A program made the position numbers and the translations under genes. A stretch of 64,000 bases of DNA from Weissella kandleri (GTDB lineage: Bacteria > Bacillota > Bacilli > Lactobacillales > Lactobacillaceae), in contig NZ_JQBP01000001.1 of assembly GCF_001438705.1 (NCBI RefSeq), positions 44,933 through 108,932 on the forward strand, read 5' to 3'. The number at the start of each line of letters is the position of its first letter. The stretch's first letter is position 1. This document shows positions 44,201 through 52,682 of the stretch, piece by piece. The notes beneath the pieces were generated by a model. It was not told the origin of the DNA, made no database searches, and was given only the letters and a program-made list of their open reading frames with translations.

Positions 44201-44443
44201 ATGCAAGCAGGAATTCACCCAGAATACCGTGACGTTGTATTCGTTGATACCACTACTGGCGCAAAGTTCTTGGCAGGATCAACTGTTAAGACTGACGCTA
44301 CTGTTGAATTTGAAGGAGAGACTTACCCAATGGTTCGTGTCGAAACTTCATCAGATTCACACCCATTCTACACTGGGAAGGCTAAGTTTACGCAAGCCGA
44401 CGGAGCCGTTGATAAGTTCAACAAGAAATATGGTCTTAAGTAA
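44201..44443 (+). CDS. rpmE2: Ribosomal protein L31, type B
   Basis: An 80-residue protein opening [20 protein letters not shown] and containing the long central insertion of type B L31, with [10 protein letters not shown] and the C-terminal [11 protein letters not shown]. It lacks the CxxC pairs of zinc-binding type A L31, so it is the zinc-independent form. AAGGAG precedes the ATG, with a strong terminator after it. It marks the boundary between the conserved chromosome and the AT-rich accessory stretch. Confidence 0.97.
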   Translation: MQAGIHPEYRDVVFVDTTTGAKFLAGSTVKTDATVEFEGETYPMVRVETSSDSHPFYTGKAKFTQADGAVDKFNKKYGLK

Positions 44444-44458
44444 TCATATTTTGACTTT

Positions 44459-44503
44459 AAATCCTGATATGCCAGCAAATCCGTTGGTATGTCAGGATTT
44501 TTT
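44459..44503 (+). terminator. Terminator after rpmE2
   Basis: Arms AAATCCTGA and TCAGGATTT, with an inner ATGCCA/TGGTAT pairing and a T run to 44503. Confidence 0.92.
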
Positions 44504-44555
44504 GTTTGCTAAAAAGGTTTTTATGGGTCATGATTGATTGTGATTTGTAGTTAAT

Positions 44556-44632
44556 TTTGGGCACCTTTTGGGCACTTTTTTAGGATTATTTTACATTTGG
44601 GCACCTTTAAAAAAGTTATTTTATTTGGGCAC
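44556..44632. repeat. Four direct copies of TTTGGGCAC beside an integrase remnant
   Basis: Copies at 44556-44564, 44567-44575, 44596-44604 and 44624-44632, all in the same direction. They lie immediately after the 3' end of the minus-strand integrase remnant, where arm-type integrase or excisionase sites are often found. A further GGGCAC occurs near 44834. Confidence 0.8.
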
Positions 44633-44641
44633 CCAGTATTT

Positions 44642-44824
44642 TTATCGCAATATATCTAATGTTTTATCTGCTTCTAGACCTCTTTTGGTATCTAACAGAT
44701 GAGTATATACAGTTTGAGTTATTGATACATTTGAATGTCCTAGTCGCTCAGATACATATGCAATATCAACACCATGGCTGTTTCAAATAGAATTGTGTAT
44801 GTGTCTAAGGCCAAGGAGTGAATT
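44642..44824 (-). pseudogene. C-terminal remnant of a phage-type tyrosine recombinase
   Basis: The minus strand reads SLLGLRHIHNSI, an in-frame TGA, then NSHGVDIAYVSERLGHSN followed by VSITQTVYTHLLDTKRG and a stop at 44642. These are the LRH(T)H box, the LGHS box and the catalytic Tyr region of tyrosine integrases. Only the last ~60 codons remain, with one nonsense codon, so it is inactive. It marks an old prophage or integrative element next to rpmE2. Confidence 0.88.
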
Positions 44825-45321
44825 GAAAAACGGGCACAATTGATAAGAAATCGGTCGACAATGAAAATGAACATGGCATTTATTGATTATGAATTAACGG
44901 ATAACCCCCTCGCAAGAAATTATTGATAGCATTAATGAATTAATGTTTTTGTGGAGCATCGACAAAGAATATTAGGTAATTATTGTATAAGTTAGCTACT
45001 CACTGATAGTAATTAATTGTGAAATTAACTGTTTTGGTGGGAAGTTTTCACAGATACTATAGTTAGTTATGGTTTTAATATATATCCTGAGACAATGATT
45101 AATCAATATAAATTAGCTTCATTATGGAATTTATGCATATTATCTTATAATTACAAATATATCATTTTGATTAATTAATACTGATATAATAGTAGATGCT
45201 TTGATTACGTAGATTTTTTATCTGTGATATTTCATTAAATTAGATAAGTAAAACAATAGACACGATTCAATTTAAAAAATGATAAAAGAAAGAGGAGGTT
45301 AAATGAAGGTAATAAAAAATT

Positions 45322-45513
45322 GTGAATGATGCAATTTTGGTCATACTTCGTCTTATTAGAATTAGCATGGGAAAATATATGGTTAATATAACGGTAATTA
45401 ACAAAGGAAATAAACGAATAACTAAAATATTTAAGATGCGAAAAAGCGTCTATAAACTTTTTGCAAAGATAGGTTGGCTAAATCCTGAAGGGTGGGAAGA
45501 TAAAATTGAATGA
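45322..45513 (+). CDS. Small hypothetical ORF, basic
   Basis: A 63-codon frame, rich in Lys/Ile/Arg, ending LFAKIGWLNPEGWEDKIE. No clear ribosome-binding site precedes the first ATG. A later in-frame ATG at 45370 also lacks one. I do not recognise a family. It may be a truncated gene from the integrated element. Confidence 0.3.
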   Translation: MNDAILVILRLIRISMGKYMVNITVINKGNKRITKIFKMRKSVYKLFAKIGWLNPEGWEDKIE

Positions 45514-45657
45514 ATTTTTAATTGGTGCATTGTTATTGAGTGCCATAATAGTAAGTTCATCTTATTTTTATAAAAAATATTGGAAAATCAGAGCGACTAA
45601 AATAAAAGATGATGGCCGTAAAAACAAATTGAATTGATGATAATATCTATTATCGAT

Positions 45658-45695
45658 TACTCTGACTATGATTTGGTACTCTGACTATGATTTGG
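45658..45695 (+). repeat. Tandem duplication of 19 bp
   Basis: TACTCTGACTATGATTTGG occurs twice head to tail (45658-45676 and 45677-45695), exactly repeated. Confidence 0.9.
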
Positions 45696-45795
45696 AAGAA
45701 TTAAAAGAGGACAGCACACGTTGTTGTGTGTTCAAACATATTTTTTAAATAAAGATAACTTGATATTTTCGAACTTAACAAGGGAAATAACATAT

Positions 45796-46107
45796 ATGAA
45801 TAATAATTATAAGAAAATTTCTGATTCAATAATTAAGAATACAATTGATGGGATTGATGAGTATATGGTCTTGTGGGCTGTGGGCTTGGGAGAGAGTCTT
45901 TCCATGTTGATCTTTATCCTGCCAATATTATTGTTATTGCAATACTTACATGCGCCGATGCTATTTCAATGGATCTGTACGTATGTATTATTGGTAATTT
46001 GTTTTATTTTTTGGAGTCTTGTTGGTTGGGTTCAAAGTAAATTTACTGGTATAGTTATGGCTATACTAAATATGTCATTACTGGTCTTAATAATCATGCA
46101 AGATTGA
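45796..46107 (+). CDS. Small hypothetical membrane protein
   Basis: About 103 residues from the ATG at 45796 (MNNNYKKISDS). A short polar N-terminus is followed by three hydrophobic segments (about residues 35-52, 58-75 and 84-100), so it is probably a three-helix membrane protein. The frame extends further upstream to 45721 without a ribosome-binding site. No family recognised. Possible cargo of the decayed element. Confidence 0.5.
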   Translation: MNNNYKKISDSIIKNTIDGIDEYMVLWAVGLGESLSMLIFILPILLLLQYLHAPMLFQWICTYVLLVICFIFWSLVGWVQSKFTGIVMAILNMSLLVLIIMQD

Positions 46108-46405
46108 TTTAAAAATTAACAATATAGATTAAAATATCATGAATGCGAAAAAATAGTACGAGCGCTACAAATAGTGAGGTATATATGTCAATCTGATAAA
46201 TGATGAACGATACTTTAACAGGAAGCTTTAATAAAGTATCCTGTAAAAAATGATATAAGATTATTTGGTGTTGGATATATTTTCTAACATCAATTGTTTA
46301 TATAGAGTCTTATTTGTTAAAGTATTAGTGAATACTACAAATACAGTGTATATAGTGTTAAAATTGATAGATGTTTTAGCTAGATTAATTGGTGAGGTAG
46401 ATATT
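46108..46405. other. Intergenic region before mscL with a hairpin
   Basis: The stem GATACTTTA (46209-46217)/TAAAGTATC (46232-46240) extends with ACAGG/CCTGT-like bases but has no T run, so its role is unclear. Otherwise nothing recognised. Confidence 0.45.
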
Positions 46406-46798
46406 ATGAAAATTATTTCTGAATTCAAAGAGTTTATTATGCGTGGGAATGTCTTGGACTTAGCAGTAGGGGTTATCGTTGGAGGTGCCTTTACTAGCTT
46501 GGTCAAGTCATTAACTGTTAATTTAATCAATCCAATTATTGGATTGTTTACAGGACAGGTTTCAAGTTTGGATAATTTGAAATTTGTGGTATCGGACCAA
46601 TTAACGTTTAACTATGGTGCCTTTTTAGGGGATGTGATTAATTTCTTGATTATAGCCTTTGTTTTGTTCATCATTATTAAGATGATTAACAAAGTGTCAA
46701 TTAAAAAGGATAAGGAAGAAGGATCAGAAATAACTGAAATTTCAGTGCTAACTGATATCCGTGATATGTTGGCAAAACAAGAGGCCAATCAAAAGTAA
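46406..46798 (+). CDS. mscL: Large-conductance mechanosensitive channel
   Basis: A 130-residue MscL. The N-terminal amphipathic helix is EFKEFIMRGNVLDLAVGVIVGGAFTSLVKSL (given here only as the family start; the pore helix TM1 lies within it). A periplasm-side loop follows, then TM2 VINFLIIAFVLFIIIKMIN and a charged C-terminal helix. It opens on membrane tension as an osmotic safety valve. GAGGTAG precedes the ATG at 46406. Confidence 0.96.
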   Translation: MKIISEFKEFIMRGNVLDLAVGVIVGGAFTSLVKSLTVNLINPIIGLFTGQVSSLDNLKFVVSDQLTFNYGAFLGDVINFLIIAFVLFIIIKMINKVSIKKDKEEGSEITEISVLTDIRDMLAKQEANQK

Positions 46799-46957
46799 TG
46801 TTAATCTACCTTGAATAACTAAATATTAAAATCAATAATAAGTGTTAATTGACATATATGGTAGGGTAGTTGGTAAAAAAACGTTAAATGAATATGATAT
46901 AATTATCAGTATTAAAAGAGTATAATTTTACTAATAATTGATGATGGGAGATATATC

Positions 46958-47212
46958 ATGGCATATTCAAAAGATGAAGTTGTAGCGTGGGTTGAAAATT
47001 TACATTTAAGTACTTGGGGACCTACTACGGTGGACTGGAATGATCAAATCCATCGTGTGCACGTGACGGTTGCCGATGGAGGTAGCGAAAAGGTCCGAAA
47101 AGAAATTGAAAAGGCAGTTCAATCGGAAATTGATAATCATACGACCAATCCAGATGATGCTGAAGACTTTTTGGCACACCTATATGTGACTGATTATATG
47201 CCAGAAGATTAA
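46958..47212 (+). CDS. Small conserved-looking hypothetical protein
   Basis: An 84-residue soluble protein beginning MAYSKDEVVAWVENLHLSTWG, with alternating beta/helix character and an acidic C-terminus. GGGAG lies upstream, with TATAAT near 46900 and a strong terminator downstream, so it is a genuine single-gene unit. No family recognised. Confidence 0.75.
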   Translation: MAYSKDEVVAWVENLHLSTWGPTTVDWNDQIHRVHVTVADGGSEKVRKEIEKAVQSEIDNHTTNPDDAEDFLAHLYVTDYMPED

Positions 47213-47241
47213 GTGTTGTAAAATATAATATAATATAAAAG

Positions 47242-47287
47242 ACGAATTAACTAGCCATTGATACTTGGTAGTTAATTCGTTTTTTTT
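47242..47287. terminator. Terminator between 84-residue gene and minus-strand membrane gene
   Basis: Arms ACGAATTAACTA (47242-47253) and TAGTTAATTCGT (47269-47280), a perfect 12-bp stem with a T run on the + strand. It may also serve the convergent minus-strand gene. Confidence 0.92.
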
Positions 47288-47292
47288 AATAA

Positions 47293-47520
47293 CTAATTCC
47301 ATCCCGTAAGTTTTAATGCTGTAAAAATAAGCATTAAGATTAAAAATAAAATGGCAAAATATTTATTTGAATTTTTATGGTCAGTTTTGTATAAATAAAT
47401 TTCATATACAAAGAATACGCCACTCATCACCGGGTATAACCAATCAGCATCATAAACTAAGTTTAGAATTACCGTTAGCAATAAAAATCCAAGCATCGTG
47501 TAATCAATAATGTGTTTCAA
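47293..47520 (-). CDS. Small membrane protein (TTG start)
   Basis: 75 residues if started at the TTG at 47520, which has GGGAGG 8 nt upstream. An ATG at 47556 is in frame, but translation from it would run through that ribosome-binding site. Three hydrophobic segments: DYTMLGFLLLTVILNLVY, LYPVMSGVFFVYEIYLY and YFAILFLILMLIFTALKL. Function unknown. It is one of the few minus-strand genes here. Confidence 0.65.
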   Translation of the reverse strand: MKHIIDYTMLGFLLLTVILNLVYDADWLYPVMSGVFFVYEIYLYKTDHKNSNKYFAILFLILMLIFTALKLTGWN

Positions 47521-47756
47521 AATATAATTCCTCCCGAATAAAACAAATAATAACATATTAATTTACATTAAATTGACATTGTATCATGATCGATTGGTTT
47601 GTTGAGCATAAAAGATGAGATACTTAATTGAGAATTATATATCCGCATTTTATAATAAATTACAAAGTGTCGTTTAGTCTGAGTTCTAGTTGAAAAATTA
47701 TTAAAATAATCGTATTCTTAGAGGAACAGTCATTAGGTACAAAGAGGAGATTAAAC

Positions 47757-48299
47757 ATGTTATCTGAAAATGAAGTGATGGAAAAGTTATTTGAATTAGA
47801 AAAAACAGTTGTTCAACCAGAAAAATTACCCGGGGCTCGTTCAGTTTATTTTGCGCATTCATGGTGGACTGAGACACAGATTGAAGCTACGTTGGCAACG
47901 TATGAAGCGCTTTTGAAGAACCCAATGGTGGCCCATATTCATGTCCCGTTGATGCATCAATATAAGGGCTTGGCAGTCTCCGAAGGTAGCGATTTTGAAC
48001 CAGATTTTGAGTGGGCGACGATGACATATCGTGCCGATATTCGAGCTATTGATAATTCTGATTTAATTGTAGCAACATATCCTGCTGATGCCCCGGATAT
48101 GGGAGAAGCATTAGAAATTGGTTATGCTATTGGGACTAATAAACCCGTTGTGATGGGGTATTATGGTGATATTAATGAAAACCCGGTTAACTTAATGATT
48201 AGTTTTGGAACGGATAGTTATGTCTATGATCCAGCTGAATTTGAAACTTTTGATTTTTTGGATATTGAATCAAAAGCCTTCGAAGCTAAAATTATTTAG
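47757..48299 (+). CDS. Nucleoside 2-deoxyribosyltransferase
   Basis: A 180-residue NDT-family enzyme. Typical parts are VYFAHSWWTETQ near residue 30, the nucleoside-binding IDNSDLIVATYPAD, and the catalytic glutamate in DMGEALEIGYAIG near residue 122. It moves 2-deoxyribose between purine and pyrimidine bases for nucleoside salvage, typical of lactobacilli and relatives. GAGGAG precedes the ATG. Single gene with its own terminator, just before the cas9 promoter. Confidence 0.93.
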   Translation: MLSENEVMEKLFELEKTVVQPEKLPGARSVYFAHSWWTETQIEATLATYEALLKNPMVAHIHVPLMHQYKGLAVSEGSDFEPDFEWATMTYRADIRAIDNSDLIVATYPADAPDMGEALEIGYAIGTNKPVVMGYYGDINENPVNLMISFGTDSYVYDPAEFETFDFLDIESKAFEAKII

Positions 48300-48320
48300 T
48301 AGACAATTTGATTAATAATA

Positions 48321-48360
48321 AGTCAATTAACGGTAGTAATAGCGGTTAATTGACTTTTTT
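48321..48360 (+). terminator. Terminator separating deoxyribosyltransferase gene from cas9
   Basis: Arms AGTCAATTAAC (48321-48331) and GTTAATTGACT (48345-48355) plus a T run. Confidence 0.92.
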
Positions 48361-48460
48361 ATTGGGTTAATCTTATATCAATACATATGGACTAAATCTT
48401 TATATTTTAAATTATATTAAATTGTTCATAGATATAAAATCAATGAAGTGTGTTTATTAT

Positions 48461-48489
48461 TTGTCAATGATTTTAAATTTTGATAAAAT
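48461..48489 (+). promoter_or_regulatory. cas operon promoter
   Basis: -35 TTGTCA (48461-48466), exactly 17 bp, -10 TAAAAT (48484-48489). The predicted transcript start near 48496 gives a ~65-nt AT-rich leader ending in AAGGAG before the cas9 ATG. Confidence 0.75.
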
Positions 48490-48561
48490 TAAATGTAAAC
48501 GTTTTAGTTTAGTAAGTTAAGTGACTAAGTGGAACATTTGAATTATTTTAAGGAGAAGTAA

Positions 48562-51500
48562 ATGGAAAAAAATAAAGAGTACGTAATTGGATTAGATATT
48601 GGGACTGGTTCAGTGGGGTGGTCAGCGATATCCACGGATAATTATCAATTGATTCGGCAAAAGGGTAAGAATTTAATTGGGGTGCGTTTATTTAATAGTG
48701 CTGAAACGGCTGAAGAACGACGTGGGTATCGGACTACCAGACGACGTCTTTCACGGCGGCGTTGGAGAATGAGTTTACTGAATGATATTTTTAGACCTGA
48801 GTTAAATGAAATTGATGAAAATTTTTTGGCACGTTTAAAATATTCATGGGTTAGTCCACTAGATCAGAAAAATCCGCAATTAAATGAACAAGGAACGAAT
48901 GCTAGTTTATATGGTGATATAGAAGCTGATCAAGCCTTTCATCGAGCTTATCCTACTATTTATCATTTGCGTAAAACATTGATGGAAGATAATCAAAAAC
49001 ATGATTTACGCGAAGTTTATCTAGCAATTCATCATATTGTGAAATACCGAGGCCATTTTTTAACACCAGATTTTGATGCTAATAGTCAGACTATTGATAT
49101 CAAAGGATTATTTAAGCAATTAGGTGATGTGAGTGGTTCTATTGAGTTACAAGCTGATCAAACATCAACGGTAATAGCGGCTTTTCAGTCGATTTTGTTA
49201 GACTTCACTAAGACCCCTACTGAGAGTGGACGATTAGCAGGACAACTTTTTAGTGATCAAAATAAGGATAAACAGGCTAAGAAGCAAGTTGAAGAGTTGT
49301 TTAAGTTATTAAGAGGTGGCAAGGGTTCACTGGCAGACATGTTTTTATTAACCGATTTGGATAAGGTAGTAAAAAATCAATTAAAATTTGCTTTTGATGA
49401 TGCAGTTGATGAAAATCTAAATCTTATTTCCAATCTGATTAATGAAGAACAATATGAACTGTTATTAAACATTCAGAAATTACGTGGGACTATTATTTTA
49501 AAGCAAATTTTAGGTGATGATGAGACGGTGAGCGACGCTAAAGTGCGGAGTTATGAAGAACATGCTCATCAGCTTAAGGAGCTAAAGGCACAAGTACTGA
49601 CGAAAGATAATAAAGAGAAATTTGAAGAAGCTTATCAACTAATTCAAAAAGGGGATGCATCACGTATTGATGGTCTTAAGAAATTGAAGACGATAATTAA
49701 TCAAGAGCACGAAGCCTTACGATTAGATAAGTATGAGGCTGATAAACTTTTGAAATTAATTGAGCTTGACCAATTATTACCAGTGCAACGTTCTAAGCGA
49801 AATGGTGAAATTCCTCATCAATTACATGAATTTGAATTAAAGAAAATAATTGAAAAGCAAGGCCGATATTATCCTTTTTTGCGAGAAACGTTTGAACGCG
49901 ATGGTCAGGAATTTAATAAGATAGGACAGCTGGTTAATTTTAGGATTCCTTATTACGTTGGGCCCTTGGTTGATCCAAGGTTGGCTGGTATTCAATCGGG
50001 TGATCAGACGAATCATTGGATGACGCAAAAGAAAGCGGGAAAAATTACGCCGTGGAATTATACGGAATTGATTGATATTGATAAATCTGCGGCTGAATTT
50101 ATTAAACGCATGACGGGGACTGACACGTATCTTGTAGGTGAGCCATCATTACACAAGGCCAGTTTAATTTATCAAGACTATAACGTTTTGCAGGAACTTA
50201 ATAATTTACGTTATGACGGTAAGCCCTTGCCGGTTGATGCTAAGCAGGAAATTTATTCAAATTTGCAAGTGTCATTAAAGAATGCAACGAAGAATAAAAT
50301 TAATAGTTTCCTTATCTCTGAGGGGTATTTGCAGGATGGAGAAGAATTAACTGGTTTTGCAGGAAAAGAATTGAAGAATAAATTAAGCTCGTTCCATTAT
50401 TTTAAAAATATTTTCGGCCCTGAACGGATGAACACTCTGGGGACAGATAATTTAGAGAAAATTACTGAATTACAGACCGTGTTTGAAGATCGCCATATGT
50501 TAAAACGCCAACTTCAAAAATTAGGATTTTTAGATGATGATGAATGTGAAAAGTTAGCTGGTAAGCATTTCACTGGTTGGGGGAATTTATCAAAGAAATT
50601 GTTAAATACGCCGGCCATTATAGATCCAGAGATTAATGAAAATAAAATTAGTTTAATTGATGCTTTATATAAAGGGCAACGGAATCTTAGCTTTTATGTT
50701 AATAATATGGATGATAAGTATCAATTTCGTGATTGGATTGAAAGTGAAAATCAAAGTCAACAGGTTGAAATTAGTTTAGATGAAAAAATTAAAAATTTAG
50801 CAGGATCACCAGCTATTAAACGTGGGATTACACAAAGTATGGCAGTGATTCAAGACATTATCAGAGCTAATAATGGAATTTCACCAAAAAGAATTTATTT
50901 GGAGTTTGCGCGTGAATCGCAGAATTCGTATCAACCTAATTCACGGATAAAACAGATTGAGAAAATTTATGATCAGAATAAGAAAGAGTTAATGAAGGTA
51001 TATCCAGACGTTTTTAAAGATGTACAAGGTGTATTGAATAACGTTGATGAGAATAATTCTCTATCAGAAAAAGCATTTTTATATTTCATGCAATTAGGTA
51101 AGGATATGTATACCGGGGAAGCTTTGGATTTTGACAAATTATATACTTATGATATTGATCATATCATTCCGCAAGCTATGACTAAAGATAATTCATGGGA
51201 TAACAAGGTATTGGTGACAGCAATTAAAAATCGTGAAAAGTCTAATCAAGTTTTAGATAATGCTATCCAAGCTAAGATGCATAATTTTTGGTTGCAGTTA
51301 AAGAAAGTGAATTTATTGAGCCAACGTAAATACGATACATTAATGAAGACCAACTTCAGCAAAGGAGACGAAAAGAAATTTATCGCGCGTTCGTTAGTGG
51401 AAACACGTCAGATTATTAAGAATGTTGCAGAATTAATTAAGAGTGAGTTTGATCATGTTGAGGCAATTCCGATTCGACAAGAGTTAACAAGCGATATGCG

Positions 51501-52674
51501 TCAGTTAATGGATTATAAAAAGAACCGATTAGTGAACGATTATCATCATGCCCATGACGCTCTGCTTATTGCGACGGTAGGAGAGTTTATGCAAAAACGC
51601 GGATTTATGCAAGGAATGAATCCATCTCAAAATGTTTATCATGGGTATACGCAATATGTTAAAAAGTGGTTGAGCATGGCTAAAAAAGCAAGGTCCGCTG
51701 AAAAACCTGAACGCATTTTTCCATTACAATTCGTGGTTGGATCAATGCGGATGGCTGTACGTGATGGTCAAGTTGATAAGGTTACTCATCCAGCTACCGG
51801 AGAGATATGTTGGACAGCTGATAATGAAGCATATTTGAGAAAAGTTTTGGGTTATAAAAACATTTTGGTGACACGTAAGGTTAAAAATGCTGGCAAGTTA
51901 TATCAAAGAGTCACGGTGAAGCCTAAAGGTAGTGGTGAAGCACCAGTTAATCATCAAAAATCAGATATTAATATTTATGGTGGGGTCACTAGTGAACAGG
52001 CAGCAGAGTTGGTTTTGATTCGGATAAAAGCAAAGAATAATGCTAAAAATATGGTGATTAAAATTCCAACAGCTATTGCTAATCAGGTTGCAAATAAGAC
52101 CACTACGTATGATGCGTACGTTCGAAGCTTAAATATTCCAAATTATGCTGGAATTATTTTGGATCAGATTCCTTTAGGTCAACTGGTTTTTGATGAAAGA
52201 ACAAGTTTTTATCTGGCTTCTGCAGAGATTAAGCATAATGCTCGTCAACTATGGGTGAATCAACACATTAATAACGTTTTAACTAAAAAGAATATCAATG
52301 ACGAGGAAAGAGATAATATTTTAAATTTATTGACCAATGAGAAGAATTTAGAGCGATTTAAACTATTAGAACCTGATTTGAAACGGGTGAAGGCAGCTAA
52401 ACAACAGTGGGCGAGCTGTGACGATCAAGAGCAGATGCAAATATTGAGGATTATTATCAATAAAATGCATGATGATGCTAGTCCGCAGATTCCAGGAAAA
52501 ATAGACCCATTTAAGAATTACCTAGATAAGCAAGGGAAGGGGTGGCGTGATTTAAGAACTAAAAAAGGAATGAAACTTAGTGATAATGCAGAGTTTGTTT
52601 ACCAGTCACCAACTGGTTTATACCATCGGAAAATATCAATTAACGAGTTATTAAAACAAAAGCAATTAGAATAG
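48562..52674 (+). CDS. cas9: Type II-A CRISPR-associated endonuclease Cas9
   Basis: A 1370-residue Cas9, close to S. pyogenes Cas9 in size. RuvC-I IGLDIGTGSVGWS carries Asp12. The Arg-rich bridge helix is residues 53-69 (RRGYRTTRRRLSRRRWR). RuvC-II IYLEFARES has Glu781. The HNH motif YDIDHIIPQ has His867 as general base with Asp866, and the later DNKVL and KNREKSN place Asn890 at the S. pyogenes Asn863 position. RuvC-III HHAHDALL has His996 and Asp999. The C-terminal PAM-interacting end shows SPTGLYHRKISIN, like the end of streptococcal Cas9. All catalytic residues are present, so it should cut DNA guided by crRNA:tracrRNA. The PAM cannot be read from sequence alone. Confidence 0.99.
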   Translation: MEKNKEYVIGLDIGTGSVGWSAISTDNYQLIRQKGKNLIGVRLFNSAETAEERRGYRTTRRRLSRRRWRMSLLNDIFRPELNEIDENFLARLKYSWVSPLDQKNPQLNEQGTNASLYGDIEADQAFHRAYPTIYHLRKTLMEDNQKHDLREVYLAIHHIVKYRGHFLTPDFDANSQTIDIKGLFKQLGDVSGSIELQADQTSTVIAAFQSILLDFTKTPTESGRLAGQLFSDQNKDKQAKKQVEELFKLLRGGKGSLADMFLLTDLDKVVKNQLKFAFDDAVDENLNLISNLINEEQYELLLNIQKLRGTIILKQILGDDETVSDAKVRSYEEHAHQLKELKAQVLTKDNKEKFEEAYQLIQKGDASRIDGLKKLKTIINQEHEALRLDKYEADKLLKLIELDQLLPVQRSKRNGEIPHQLHEFELKKIIEKQGRYYPFLRETFERDGQEFNKIGQLVNFRIPYYVGPLVDPRLAGIQSGDQTNHWMTQKKAGKITPWNYTELIDIDKSAAEFIKRMTGTDTYLVGEPSLHKASLIYQDYNVLQELNNLRYDGKPLPVDAKQEIYSNLQVSLKNATKNKINSFLISEGYLQDGEELTGFAGKELKNKLSSFHYFKNIFGPERMNTLGTDNLEKITELQTVFEDRHMLKRQLQKLGFLDDDECEKLAGKHFTGWGNLSKKLLNTPAIIDPEINENKISLIDALYKGQRNLSFYVNNMDDKYQFRDWIESENQSQQVEISLDEKIKNLAGSPAIKRGITQSMAVIQDIIRANNGISPKRIYLEFARESQNSYQPNSRIKQIEKIYDQNKKELMKVYPDVFKDVQGVLNNVDENNSLSEKAFLYFMQLGKDMYTGEALDFDKLYTYDIDHIIPQAMTKDNSWDNKVLVTAIKNREKSNQVLDNAIQAKMHNFWLQLKKVNLLSQRKYDTLMKTNFSKGDEKKFIARSLVETRQIIKNVAELIKSEFDHVEAIPIRQELTSDMRQLMDYKKNRLVNDYHHAHDALLIATVGEFMQKRGFMQGMNPSQNVYHGYTQYVKKWLSMAKKARSAEKPERIFPLQFVVGSMRMAVRDGQVDKVTHPATGEICWTADNEAYLRKVLGYKNILVTRKVKNAGKLYQRVTVKPKGSGEAPVNHQKSDINIYGGVTSEQAAELVLIRIKAKNNAKNMVIKIPTAIANQVANKTTTYDAYVRSLNIPNYAGIILDQIPLGQLVFDERTSFYLASAEIKHNARQLWVNQHINNVLTKKNINDEERDNILNLLTNEKNLERFKLLEPDLKRVKAAKQQWASCDDQEQMQILRIIINKMHDDASPQIPGKIDPFKNYLDKQGKGWRDLRTKKGMKLSDNAEFVYQSPTGLYHRKISINELLKQKQLE

Positions 52675-52682
52675 TTGGTTAA

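Larger units (their letters stand above)
44825..45795. other. AT-rich accessory stretch with short degenerate frames
   Basis: No gene can be supported with confidence. Short frames are broken by stops, including one reading SQEIIDSINELMF near 44908-44950. A GAGGAGG site at 45292-45298 precedes a tiny broken frame, and a small ORF (45322-45513) and a 19-bp tandem duplication also lie here. The region looks like residue of a mobile element. Confidence 0.5.

Noticed and set aside
46209..46240. Hairpin GATACTTTA/TAAAGTATC as a terminator or riboswitch before mscL
   Set aside because: No T run and no recognisable riboswitch motif; left as an unexplained hairpin.
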